Assembly: GCF_021917145.1 (NCBI RefSeq)
Contig: NC_061082.1
Coordinates: 18,842,413-18,906,412 of the forward strand
Direction: 5' to 3'
Length of the DNA: 64,000 nucleotides
DNA from: Hypomesus transpacificus
Taxonomy: Eukaryota > Chordata > Actinopteri > Osmeriformes > Osmeridae
Shown: positions 23,764 through 36,098 of the stretch, in pieces
Layout: every line of letters starts with the position of its first letter
Numbering within the stretch: position 1 is the stretch's first letter
Notes under the pieces: generated by a model
Told to the model about the DNA's origin: nothing
The model's database searches: none
What the model saw: only the letters and a program-made list of their open reading frames with translations
Made by a program: the position numbers and the translations under genes

Positions 23764-24032
23764 TGGCAGAGAGAGACTGTCTCTCCCTGACAGAGAGCAG
23801 GGTCTTCACTGGAGAGAGACTGTCTCTCCCTGACAGAGAGCAGGGTCTTCACTGGAGAGAAACTGTCTCTCCCTGACAGAGAGCAGGGTCTTCACTGGAG
23901 AGAGACTGTCTCTCCCTGACAGAGAGCAGGGTCTTCACTGGAGAGAGACTGTCTCTCCCTGACAGAGAGCAGGGTCTTCACTGGAGAGAGACTGTCTCTC
24001 CCTGACAGAGAGCAGGGTCTTCACTGGAGAGA
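23764..24032. repeat. 43-bp minisatellite, about 6 copies
   Basis: The unit gagagagactgtctctccctg followed by acagagagcagggtcttcactg repeats about six times with almost no divergence (one gagagaaact variant). Each unit contains the inverted motif gagagac/gtctctc and could fold into a small hairpin. Confidence 0.94.
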
Positions 24033-27000
24033 ATGGACAACGAGAAGGGAGACCTCCAGGAAGATCCTTTCACCAGCGTCCCAATCCCGCTGACCGAGGG
24101 AGGGGCAGACAGTTGTTCGACTCCCCTACCCTGAATCCAAACAGAAGTCCGATGTTCGTTTGGAAGAGGGGAGCAGATCCCGGTGCAGTCTTGCTGTCTT
24201 CTAAATACAGCAAATGAGGGGAATGTTGATGTGGGGCTGGTCTGCTGACAGGGGGAAGGCTGCTCCATGCTGTTCCTGTAATTCGACAGGTATCACGCCT
24301 CGGCCCTCAGCGCTCTGCCTCAGCAGATTGTCCGCTCACTTAATTAGGCAAGGATTAAGGGCCAAACTGCCTGTTTACGTGAACTGTATTATAAATACAA
24401 GCTGGCCGTCTCCTTTTTGGGGTGAATAAGTATTAGGAGTCTGTGGGCTGCAGGCTGGAGGCTGGAGGTTCTCTAACTAGAAAAGCCTTTCTCCCCCAGG
24501 GGCCGGGGGCTGGTTTAGTCCACAGGCTTTAACGCTCCTAATCCAGAGAGACTAAGATGAAACGGGGTGATTTACATTTAATTCAGAATATGTAAATATG
24601 ACGATAGTGTCCCCAACCAAAAGCAAGATACAATGGACCCCACGGCATACCGTAATGATGGCCTCTATTATCATTCAAATGGGGTGAATTGAGTATATCT
24701 TTAAGATTTGCCCCGTACATTGTTAGTACATATGATATGTATATTCCCCTCCCCCTTCTGGACACATATGCACAGTTGTAATTATTTTCAGTTGGTTGTG
24801 AGGGGAGTCTGGATCTGATTTCCATTTATACTCGTGAATGCAGAGTGACAGGGCGTCACCCAGGATATGCATCTGTTTAATAAGATGACCCCTGGTGTAT
24901 CAGTTTAGCCATCGCCACGCCGACGGGCAGGGGCGGGTCTCTCTGGGTATGTGCAGATGAACTGAGCTGAACCTTGCCAGCACTCTGGGAGCACTCTCAC
25001 CACAAACACAGCGACACGACCAACCCCACCACCATTATCATGAGGGTCTCTCTCATGAAACCTCCTAGGGCTCTGTTTAAAGTGGAGGAATAGTCCGTAT
25101 TCATCTAAGTAGCCTGTCCAAGACTCACCCACATCCTCACCTCAGGAAACAGCCGAGCAGGACGCTGGTGTTCACGTGTGTTTGCTTTGTTGAACGCCTC
25201 CCTCTTCTCGTGACAAAAGCTATTATCTTCCCCTAGGCATTTAGTTAGTCTAGTCCTTTAAGTTGTTAGTACAATCTATTATTAGATGCAATTAGTAGCC
25301 AGCGTCTGTTCTCTCAGGGATCTTGTTTTTCGGGTAAGATCAACCATATTTGTCATATCTCACCTTCTCGACTCTCCATATCACGTAGCATGTCGATATT
25401 TCTCTTTTTTTCAATGCGGTTTGTATCAGCCCGGTACAGAAATCAATTCAAAAATAATAAGGCTTTTCTGAGTGGAACTGCCATTAGGTTACCTAACTAT
25501 GCCGAAGGCTGCAATAATAAATAGTCCTGTAATTGAAAATTGTGATGCCCTCCATGTATTGAAGAGTTAATTAACCTTGCTCTCACATGCTTACTGGAGG
25601 CAATCTTGAGTAAAGTGCTGATTGGCGTAAAGCCACATCGATTGGTGAGATACTTGAGTCAAAGTCATGAGGATTTTGCAATAGATTTTTAACTTGTGTT
25701 GTACGTAGATTGTTATAAAAAGTAACACATCCAAGAGAATTGACACAATGCCAGTGTCCATGGCTGTGTGAGGTTATTGAGGGTCAATCATTTCTGAATC
25801 GGATACCCTCCGAACAGTCGTTAATTATTTGCTGACATTCATTCTCTCGTGCTGCCACACTACATTTCTACAATACCCTTGTTTCTCACATGATTCTAGA
25901 TGGCATGTTGATCTCCATTCTGGCTTTATTAAACTGTAGTAGGTTTATTGATAAAAGTCCTAATTCAAAGTGCCTGGTTTTATCGACTCTCTCAAGCTCC
26001 CGTGTTCAGCCTTGATGTTGAACACACATCAAGGTCAGTATGCATTTCTAATTTCATCTCTCACTCTTTCTGGGTTTTTAAATCCACAGAGATCCGATAC
26101 AGGTTGGGTGTGGTTGTGTTGGGATATACGGCCTGTGATATCCTTGTGTCGGTCGACACTGTTCCTCTGCCCTCTGGCATCGCTCTTCCGCCCATTGTTA
26201 CAGATTAGTCCTCTATCATTGCAGGCACCGTTGTGTTGATTTATTGGCCCTCGCCCGCGGTCTTGATTCCCCCCATTAGCTTCTTCATTACCCTGCTGGT
26301 CATTTCATGGTGTGCTTTATTGCTCGTCTTCATCGAGCTGGGGAGGAGGGACCCACGTCTCTTCTGACCTCATATTCCTCTGGTCTGTCTGACCCTTGAC
26401 CTTTAATCACTCTGTGGACCAAACGCCATTGATTATAATCTGACGGAAACGCATATGGATATATTTCTTTCTCTCTCTATATTGATAGGGTGTGTTCCCG
26501 GTAAGGTCTGGTCATGAGGTGTCTGGATCACGGTGGGTTGGTCGTTTGTTGGTGGTGTGCTCCACTGAAACCTCCCCCCTTCCTCTGTAGCCAACCATAA
26601 ACAGCCCGGTCCGTCCCTCTCGATATTCATTTAGCTAATCGTTTACAGTTGGGCACGCTGCGGACTGGGGGAGGAGAGGGTTGTTCCCCCATGTGTATGC
26701 TAAGCAAGCAGCTTTCAATACATCTGCAAATGACCCAATGCCTGCTTAATCTGCCCCTGCTCTCTATTCATAGAGCTCCCTGATTATCACCAGCAACCCA
26801 CAGACATCCTCCTCAAGGTTAAATGCAAGGTCCCACGCGCTTTGTTTGTACCACAGTGACCATCATGCTTGACTAATGTACGCATTGCAGAGTGGGCTTT
26901 CAGTATAATTTCAGAGTAAAATAGAAAATCTTCCCTTCCTTTTTTTAAAGGCCCTTTTTTGGACTTTTCATTGAGTCATATTCCTGTGAAAGGATGGCAG

Positions 27001-30000
27001 TGAGTAGGATGGAGGCTTTTTTCTGTGAGTCATGTGATGTGAATGAGTCAGAATGTGACGCCGAAAGGTGACGAGCGGCCTCAGATTCGGTTGACGCTGC
27101 TGTCTCCCGTCTCCGCAATCGTGGGCTTCGATAAATCTGCTCGAGGGATTTAAAAATGCAGAAGTATTCAGATGAGGATTTGGGATATTAATTCAAGACG
27201 CCCACAGTTTGACTGAATGTGCCCCGTCTACATGAGCCCCTGGTCCCAGACCCAATTTATCCAACAATTAAGCCGAGGTTTTGCCTGGAGAACATAATGG
27301 GATTAGACCAAGAAGCGGCTAACCCAGGATTTAACTATCAAACGTTGAAGAAAAGCCCTGAGTTAATGAGGGTTCCTCTCATCCTGCATGAAGGGCACGT
27401 CTTCTTCAGTGTTCATAAGGGCCATTTAGGTTCCAGCCCCATGCCTCCAACACTTTTATGTACAGATATAATTTTGTACACAGACACGCTGACGTAAATT
27501 AAGTATCAAGGAATGAATTGTAAAGTTTTATGCAACAAATGAGCCTTGATTAAATCTAACCTTTCAGGGAATGAGACCTGGGCCTACATCTACGTTGGTT
27601 CATAAAGTTGGAAATGAGACGGTTTATTTTCAATCCTCGGCCGATTCTCCGTCGGATAACCTGCCTTCTGAGAGGTTCTTTTGTGCTGCGTGACGCCAAA
27701 GAGATGGCATCTCACTTTCACCATACATCAGTCCTCAGAAAACCTTTCAAACCCCTCATGGAGGCAAGTGACTGTGCCGAGAATGTATTTCTGATGGAAA
27801 TAAACCGCGAGGAAGTCCATGGAGGCAAAGTCACCCTGTGTGTCATTCTCTTTGTTCTGTTCATCTCTTTATGCTGATCACATTTCTCCCGGTTTCTTTC
27901 TCCGTTGCGAAAGTGATAAATGAAAATCAATTGGACTTCAGATTTCTTTTTCTCCCGATGCGTTCTAGTTTGGCCCCTTGTTTGGCTGTGCTTTACTGCA
28001 GGCATCTGCCAGGTGTCGCCTCTGGCACACAGCAATCAGCTCCGTGGCAAGGCCCATCATTTATCCTGGATGATAAGCAGACACTGCCAGTGCCTGGGTA
28101 TGATTACCCCATCTGCAATCACGGCGAAACATCTTCATTGTGTTGAATCGAAAGGATTTGTTATGGATGAAGCCTTTCTGTTTTGGACGAGTCTTATTCA
28201 GCTGTTATAGAAGGCTGAAATGACAATTTGGTTATTCCCTTTTCCTCTTTCTGTCATCCGTTGGTGGTCAAGATCGAGTCGAAAATGGATCGTTAACTTC
28301 CACCCATCAACTGAAGAGCAGCTGGTCACATTCATGTTTGCCAATGAATTAATCAAAAAGACAAAGACACACTAACCACCGTTTTAATATTCTTCAATTA
28401 AACAAAGTTAATCAGCCCAGTGTTTGACTTATTAAATGATTAGCGGTCTCGGGCTTGCATAGACCGTCTTGGTGACTGGGACATTTGCATGTTTACTTCA
28501 ATGCAAATGTTTGTTCAGATATTCATATGTTCACTGTGACTCATTCAAAGACAAGAAAATTCCCTATTCTTATTTGACTGTGTCCCCATATAAACTGTAT
28601 CTATCTTGGCATTATACCAATTTCTTTTGATATTTTTGTTGTGATATTCAGAGGGGCTTATGACATGAAAACTTCTGCGGTGTGTGTGAAGGTGTCTCTG
28701 GGGGACAACCTGGTGACAGCGCTCGATAAATCAAGCTGGACAGGGTTTACCAGCTACCGTGGCTCTGAGAGGCAATGATATTATGAAGCCTTTATAATTA
28801 GATATGAAAATCCTTGTGTGAAAATCTCTGTATTTGACAGGTGTCTTGATCCTGGATTATAGCCGTGTCCTTGCTGGTATTGTTACAATAATTGAAAATG
28901 TTCTTTGGTAAACAAACCCATTGTCCCTGGACAGTTAGGTGAACAAAAAGCATGAGAGTTCATGGCTGTGCTCTGACCGCAGAAACCATGACAGCATATT
29001 AGTATGTCTCTCCACCTGCCTTTGGATCTCAAGGTAGATTACATTTTTGACTTCCTCTGACGACCAATCAATACATCCTGGGTTTCCCAAAGTTCGTGGC
29101 AAACACATGTATACAAATGCTGTGTTGTCACTATCTTTCCTCTTAGAAAACATCAGAGAGCAGACTCCAGCCCGAACCCTGACCCTGTCCAGAGAACACT
29201 GAGTTCCAACAGGAATTAGAATTCCTGTTAGAATTCCTGTTGTTGGAATGTGGGGACGGGGTGACAGTGTTGTGTTGGTCATCTGTTTTGGCGAGGACTC
29301 TGGAGATGTAAAGGTCCAAAGGCATGCTTCCTGTGAGCCCCAGCGCTGTGCAGGGCTCTGCACCCCCACTCCCCCACACCGAGAGAAATGTCATTAATTA
29401 GAGAGTCTTTCTCCTCGCCTATAAACTGAAACCAGATTTTCGGGAAATTGGAAAAGTGAGAGAGCAGCATTGATTTCACGGTGAGAAGAAAGCAGTAGAT
29501 TGTTGAATCAAATGCTCGGAGGTAGCTTTCTTTATAAACTGAACCATAACCATCTCTATTTTCCTATTGAAAATGAAAAACACTTTTGAGTTCAGCCAGG
29601 ACATGAAAGGCTAAGCATTCATGAAACAATATCTTTGATGTTTTTCCTGTGAAACATTCGCGAAGACGAATACAGATGAAGTGTGTGTAACTGTGTGTTT
29701 ACATGTATGGCATAGCATTCTATTTGTATATATTGTACCTCAACAACCACAATGATTGTTTTTCAGTGCGAGTGGTTTGCTCACATTAGCTGCGTGATCA
29801 CATTGACTCCAGGGTCTAATCCATTAAATAATGTTTTGAGGCCAAATCACAAGACGGCTCCTCTCAGTGAGACTGTGACTGGCTGCCTGTGTGTTTATCC
29901 GGTGGCGGAACGCTAGGAAATGAGCGCTGTCTCCGTCTAAGACAGTAAGCTGAGGGAAACACCATGCTCTCACTGTTATCGGCTATCAGCCAGGGAAAGT

Positions 30001-31463
30001 GGTGTGTGTGAGCGCTACACTGGGGAGATTGTGGGTCCCAGATGAGGTTAGGTCCTAACTGACCATCGCACATTGCTCCGAGAACAGCAGCGTGAGCAGA
30101 GCGGGATTGGGAACATTCTTCACAGTTGACTTGCTGCACCAGGAGGTTTTCCCTGCTGTTTTGTAACTCTGCTGAGGCGGTGGGGGGCTCCTGTGAACAC
30201 CAGCCAACCTGGGACAATAAGGCCTTGTTCAGTCGTTGTTCCCTGCAGTTTATACAACAGTTACATAAACTCACTGCCCTACTCTACCTGCCTTGGGCCT
30301 TGCCTGACTATTTGCTCTCGATGCTGACCTCATAAACGTGTTTTAACTCCTTCATGTGAGGACAGTTCACGACACACGTTTTCCCTTTTGTGTCTGTTTA
30401 GTCTGAGCACGCTCAGTACAGTCGCTCTCCCTACTTTGCTTTCAGCGCCAGTTTGCACATTCATCCTTCTGGCGTACAGCACCGGCGATGTTGCCATGCT
30501 GTCTTTGATATGCTAACCAGCAGGACAACATGGACACGACGCCCTCCTCAGACGCGGAATGCCCAGATGTCCAGCAAGCCCTCTGTTTCCTGTCAGTCTG
30601 ACAGAGTTTATATTCATGGCCTGGCGTCTGTAGATGTGAGCTCTGCCTGCAGACACAGAACTCCTACAGCTGACCCCGGTCTGGTTTCATCTGAACCTGA
30701 CAGCAACGGATGCTACAGAACCACAGGGGGAATACAGATGAACTTCGCCTCAGTGCTGGCCGCGGGCTTGCTCTGGGTTCGTTACGGTCGGTTCGAATGG
30801 TACACGCACACACGGCAGATATTGCTTACTGTAGCCTGTATAACTAGCAAGGCCGGCCTGCCTTGTCTTGGAAACAGACGGGCAAGCTTTTGCGCTTGTC
30901 GGGCAGGTTTTGTTTTGTTCGAAGGCGCTCATGTGTTTCAGGATGCAGTGTCTGTTCGGTGGATGAGCTACGCAGATTGAATTATTCAAACATCGGCAGC
31001 TCTAATGCGTACATTAGAGCTGGCCCCTTGCGGGACTCCGGAGCTCATATCAGCAAACAAGATAAGAGCCGGTGTATCGAGGAAGTACGGACACACCAGC
31101 GCCGTTCCCATGGGAACGCGACGGTACACAACAGATGTTGTTACCGCCAACCAAATGTGATCAACAATAACATGGGCATTAATCCACAGCTGAATCATGC
31201 ATCGACAGACAGATCTGGGACCTGGGACAGAGCACAGGAACATCATCTGAGATGACCGGAATATTGGTTTGAATCTGGACGATTTTTAAAAGATTATATT
31301 TATGTTGCAGTGCGCAAACTTAAGGAATGCAGTTTGCTCCCATGTGTAAAAATCACATCTGTTTTGAAACTATGGTCTCCTCTCTCCATGACTGCTAGCC
31401 GGAGCTGAGGCAATATCAGCTCCCTCCTGCGATGCTGGTGGATTCTGCCCATACAGCACAGTT
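24033..31463. other. Large gene-free region upstream of chn1
   Basis: About 7.4 kb without a recognisable exon on either strand, low in repeats and A/T-rich. The alpha2-chimaerin-specific 5' exons (SH2 domain) might be expected somewhere here by analogy with mammals, but I found no SH2-like sequence. A frame at 30453-30980 (+) is open for 175 codons but has no family resemblance and poor coding character. Confidence 0.5.
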
Positions 31464-31661
31464 ACATTTACATTTAGTCATTTAGCAGACACGCTTATCC
31501 AGAGCACCTTACAGTAAGTACACTGACATTCCCCCCAAGGCAAGTAGCGTGAAGTGCCTTGCCTAAGGACACAACGTCATTTTTTGGCACGGCGGGGACT
31601 CGATCCAGCAACCTTCTAATTACTAGCCCGACTCCCTCACCGCTCAGCCATCTGACTCCAT
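31464..31661 (-). mobile_element. tRNA-derived SINE with L2-type tail (V-SINE-like), about 198 bp
   Basis: Read on the - strand it begins with a tRNA Leu/Ser-like head (ggagtcagatggctgagcgg, box A; gatcgagtcc, box B). It continues with a central segment containing ttgtgtccttaggcaaggc and ends ggataagcgtgtctgctaaa then tgactaaatgtaaatgtaa, the 3' tail shared by fish V-SINEs and L2-clade LINEs. The flanks share cacagtt (31457-31463 and 31662-31668), a plausible target duplication. It looks full length and only moderately diverged. Confidence 0.85.
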
Positions 31662-31668
31662 CACAGTT

Positions 31669-33039
31669 GCATAACTCCTTTGAAAGCCCACAGAGAGATA
31701 TGGACACCGAGGCAAAGATACAAGGCCAGTGTGTACTGTAGACCGCTGCTCTATGTGCGCTGAGAGCTTCTGGAGAACACACCCCCGGCTACAACCAGCT
31801 GGTTCCTTCCATCAAAAATAAAGAAGAAAAAAAATCAGCAGATCACAATACAGGGATGCTGTGGTTCTGAAAAAAAATGCTGTTTTTCGAAGGCAGTTAA
31901 TACAGAACCAAAAACCTTGTTGGTAACTGAAAAAGAACGAGCATGTTTTTGTCTTCATTTGTTTCAAGCACTGATAGCTCAAACAATGATACACAGCAAG
32001 AGATCATAAACCAGGTAAAACGCTGCCTGTATTAACACACAATAGAGTAGCAGTGCATTAAACATAGCTGTCCTTCTGTGCCCTTGGTTGGTGGGGGAAA
32101 ATGTGTGATAGCAGCGCCCCATACATCACTGTCCAGACTGCAGCCACAGCAAGGTAATCTATTTGTCCTGCGACAATATGGTGTAATTTGTTTCTCAGCT
32201 TTCTCGCAAGGCAAGCAGAATCATAGAGAATTCCGGCAACTGTGCTCCGTATGTGGTGGAGGGAACTGGGGGAGTTAGGGTTGTGTTCTGAGGCAGCCCT
32301 CTCTCAACTCTCTAGTGTTCTGTACCATGCCAGGGGAGGCAACTCCTCTCTGCAGCCACATTCTCTTTGTCAGTTCTTTGTCATTAACTAACATGACTTT
32401 GCCCTGTGCTAGAGTCCATTTCGTCCAGCGATATTAAGCCTGTGCTCCCGACGATCATCAGAAGACTGCAGTGTGTCTCTTTCTACGGTTCCTTGTGTTT
32501 TGCAACCCAGTAGATTCACAGTGGAAAACTAAAATAAAATAGAGGCAGAAACTGAATTTGCTCCCATTTAATGTCAACACTAAATCCACTTCCTGGTGCA
32601 GTAGATTGATCCAGCCTTGTCCAAATCCACTGTACAATGGAGTATTGTACGTGTCCACAGGTTTATCTTGATTATTGTGGATATATAAGACCGGTATTGA
32701 CCCTCTCCTTGGCCCTGGTTAGTGCCCTAGTTTGGGGATCAATGTACTGACCTCACGAGGAATGTTCCAGTTCTCATGAATGCCCTAGTTCTGGCTATTT
32801 CGATCGTCCCACAACTATGGTTACGCAATCTCGCGTTACAATCGGTTACCGTGGTTTCACTCAAGGCTGGAGAGAGAGTGGAGGGAGAGTGGAGGGCAAG
32901 TGCTCCCTCGGCAGCCTAACTGCCTTTCACTGCTGTGTATCCATTCCGTCGCTGGCCACAGCCCACCACCACCCACCCTTACATAAGCACTACCTCGGAA
33001 ACAAAACATCCACGCTCCCAATCGTTCACAGCAATTAAC
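31669..33039. other. Intergenic, no gene seen
   Basis: Single-copy DNA with no supported exon. The right part (about 32690-33039) may belong to the retroposon ending at 33230, but its left boundary is unclear. Confidence 0.5.
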
Positions 33040-33230
33040 GACATGCTCTTAGGGTTCTTCCCTTTGGCACTTATTTCGGTTGTTCACAATGTGTGCTTCA
33101 TGTTCTGGCTACCCGCAATGTTTTGGGGGCTATCTTGTTGTTATTATCAGTGACCTATGCAATTTCTAAAGCTCTCTCTTGGAAGTCGCTTTGGATAAAA
33201 GCGTCTGCTAAATGAATAAATATAAATGTA
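33040..33230 (+). mobile_element. 3' end of an L2/V-SINE-type retroposon
   Basis: The segment ends with ggaagtcgctttggataaaa, gcgtctgctaaatgaataaa and tataaatgta, the characteristic fish L2/V-SINE 3' tail in + orientation. It is preceded by gtgacctatgcaatttctaa agctctctct, also common before such tails. No reverse-transcriptase frame is present, so this is a 5'-truncated LINE copy or a SINE. The left edge is uncertain. Confidence 0.6.
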
Positions 33231-35299
33231 ATTAGAAACACTAAAAATGCCTTATAACCCATTAACATCCACAAACCATGCTCTCTGGCTTAATTATTTA
33301 GACCTGTCTCTTTGTGAATGGCTGTGTGCTGGAGCTAGGTCCAGTATGAGTTAATGACCTGATGGGGAGACGGAGAGAGAGAGACGCTTTGTGCTTTAAT
33401 GTCTACTCCACGTGGATGCTAGGTCAGTGAGGCAAAGAACATTACCTTATATAATGACCTTGCTCTCCTGGCTGACGAGGCTGTTACTTAACCCCTGACC
33501 TGTATTCCTCCTCTCTGATGGTTTACTCTGCTTTTGTGTACAAACGGCCTGGGAGGATGTTTGTCTCAGTGCAACATAAGCGACCAAGTAACACTTGAGA
33601 TGTGGAGTGCTTGGCTCACGCATGTTCTAGGAGAAATGTCCGTTTCCTGCGGAGGCCTCACATCTGACAGAAGTAGCAGGTGTGGACATACAGAGATTCA
33701 AGGGGTCCAGATGGACGTTAAGATGCATGATAAAAGGGCCCCCAATCCATCCATCCATCCTGCCCCAGCAGGCCCAACCAGGATAGGTCTGAGGAATGAG
33801 CTTATCAATCAGTGTCAATTAGAGTTGCGTTCAAAGTAACCCTCATCCGTGGAGTCCCACTCTGGCACCACACTTTAACAGCGGGCCGCGCAATTACGCT
33901 GCAAAGCTTCCCAAAGCACCCCGGGTCTTCAGGGTGAGTGGCAGCAGCCGAGAGCTGTCCAGAACACGGGAGAGGCTGGCTCCGTCGGACGCCATCGTTT
34001 CATGCCTTTCATGTCCGTCCTCTGGTCTCTCCCAGTCACCCACACGGCGCAGTTTGGGCTGCCATCATTCCTACCTGCATTGATCTTCAAAGCCTGCTGT
34101 TTGTTCAGGCTCTCAGTTTTCTATATCTCGACCGGGGGAGAGAGTGGAGGGGTGTGGGGGGGGGGTACAGTAACTGTCAATAAGCTCTCCCCTTATTGAT
34201 TTCACGAGGAGCAGTGGAGTGCAGTCACGCTGGGTCGCCCCACCTCCAGTCTTCACTCTGAAGTGTCAGAACGGTTTCCTACCAGCGGAGCTCCAATCAG
34301 CCGCAGGAGTGGGGGAGTTTAATCACATTTGACTCGCGGTGCGGATTGGAGCAGGTCGCAGATCCCTTCCAGAACAGTGCTTTGTGAGTTGGATGATACC
34401 CAATTTGCACACCAGCAGTACACGCTGCAGACAAGCACACAAGCATCCGAGTATAATAATCGAATCCTTCTTCCTGTTGATTTATGAATATAACATGTCA
34501 TCCATCTTTGGGATTTGTTTTGTATTTGCCTCATTTACCATCTGTACATTTTTGGGATACTAGGGAGTATCACACATATTCATTCTGTTTGAAAGTGCTG
34601 TAATATTCAATATAAAAAAACGGATTGTGTGCTTTTCTTTTCATGACATATTTGGAGTGAGAAATCCACATAGGGAAGATTTAGGTCAGCTACATGTTTA
34701 TGTTCATTTGCATATTACTTTAATCTGTTTATATCTGAAGCCAGGAAGCAAAACAAAGCTCAAATCTATTCAAAGGGGCTTTTAATTGTGTGTAATGAGC
34801 ACATCTGGGTCGTGGCTCATTTGGGTGTCTGGTGACTGAAAAACAGAAGATATTTTTGCATAGAAACAGGGTAGATTTGCATCATCCCTCCTTAGGTAGC
34901 TCTGGGAATAGACTGAGACATTCGGGAGAATTTTCTCTTCATCACAGCTATTTGTAGTTGGAAAATGTAGATGTGAAAAACTATTGGCACTCTCAAGTCA
35001 ACAGCATCGTGCTGTACAGTTTTTCACCATAGGTCTTTGCAGGACCACGCATAACACACACAAAAGAAAAATGCTGGTGGCAACCGGATTTTTGAAAATA
35101 GCCTCCTTTCCTCAACAGCCCACTGCTGTCGTCGTTGGTGATGCAGCCGGGAGCCCACGGTTGATACATGACTCATTCATTGCTCATTATCAACCCACGC
35201 TCTCTTTCAGCCTCGCTACCACTGCTTCTGCTTGGATATCTGATGAAGGAGGAAGCAGAGTGGGGGGCGGGGGGGTGGCAACCGGAGAGCACGAGCAGC
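33231..35299. other. Region upstream of the chn1 alpha1 promoter
   Basis: Single-copy, A/T-rich DNA with a G-run at 34157-34166 and a ccatccatccatcc tract near 33749. No exon is recognised. It probably includes distal chn1 regulatory DNA, but nothing in the sequence proves this. Confidence 0.5.
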
Positions 35300-35846
35300 C
35301 GCGCTCCCATTGGCCGGTGAGATCCATCTAATCCGTTGGTGACTAGCTCTGGGCCCTCCCCCCCATCCTCCTCCTCCCCCTCTCTCTGGCAGCATCCTCA
35401 CACAGCGTACTGCTTCTGTTCCAGGGAGACTATCAGCCCAGCACAGGGAGGAGAGGATTAACACAACTACCCAACTCATCTGCATACACTCTCTCCCAGG
35501 GTACCTCAGAAGAACAGCACCCTAGGCTGCCTCCTCCTTCGTATCCTGTCATCACAAGACCTGGGGCTGCCAGCAGCCAAGCAGTTTTTTGGTTCCAGCG
35601 TTTTCTGTTGAGGGACGATTTGTAAGAGACGACACAGATTTCTTCTGTCTGGACTTTATTTCGATCGATTTCTCCTTGCTTTTCCGCTTGTTGATAAAAG
35701 ATTGGGCACCATGAGCATAGCATTGCGTAGTTTAGACCAGTTCTAAGTATCTAGGACTTTCTGAATCGACTTTGGAAACCTCTAACTTTAAGGACTGTTC
35801 TGTAGGGTTAGCCGGTTTGTCAGTTTTGACAGAGATCAGCGTGACA
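35300..35846 (+). promoter_or_regulatory. chn1: chn1 alpha1 promoter / 5'UTR region
   Basis: The first alpha1-chimaerin exon must start in this interval, because its coding part begins at 35847 without an upstream splice acceptor in frame. The interval is GC/CT-rich at 35340-35400 and has no obvious TATA box. The transcription start is not determinable from sequence alone. Confidence 0.45.
35711..35746 (+). promoter_or_regulatory. Possible upstream ORF in the chn1 5' leader
   Basis: A 12-codon frame (MSIALRSLDQF plus taa) whose atg sits in a strong initiation context (gcaccatga). It closes 100 bp before the chn1 start codon. If the alpha1 transcript starts upstream of 35711 this uORF would dampen or gate chimaerin translation. 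That is an inference. Confidence 0.4.
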
Positions 35847-36098
35847 ATGCCATCTCGGGAGTCCTACGAGGTTCGTAAGGGAGAGAAGTCCCTGGTGCAC
35901 AAGGCCAAGCGGGAACCCAACCAGGAGGAGATTCTGGCTGCTGCTCTGGGAATGAGGATGGGACCACAGAAGCCTCCTGCCACGATCTGGCAGCCTCTCA
36001 AACTGTTTGCCTATTCACAGCTCACCTCACTGGTGCGCAGAGCCACACTGAAGGACAACGAGCGGGCGACCACGTGCCAGAAAGTCCACAACTTCAAG
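35847..36098 (+). CDS. chn1: chn1 coding exon 1 (alpha1-specific start plus shared segment)
   Basis: 84 codons from [14 protein letters not shown] to QKVHNFK with donor aag|gtaaga. The ATG in gacaatgcc aligns with the human alpha1 start. Within the exon, ttgcctattcacag at 36007-36020 encodes FAYSQ and also forms a good splice acceptor. The downstream part ([11 protein letters not shown]..., 36021-36098) is the portion shared with alpha2-chimaerin in mammals. Confidence 0.95.

Noticed and set aside
30453-30980. 175-codon open frame on the + strand upstream of chn1
   Set aside because: No recognisable domain, no codon or splice support, and mixed composition typical of chance frames in single-copy DNA.
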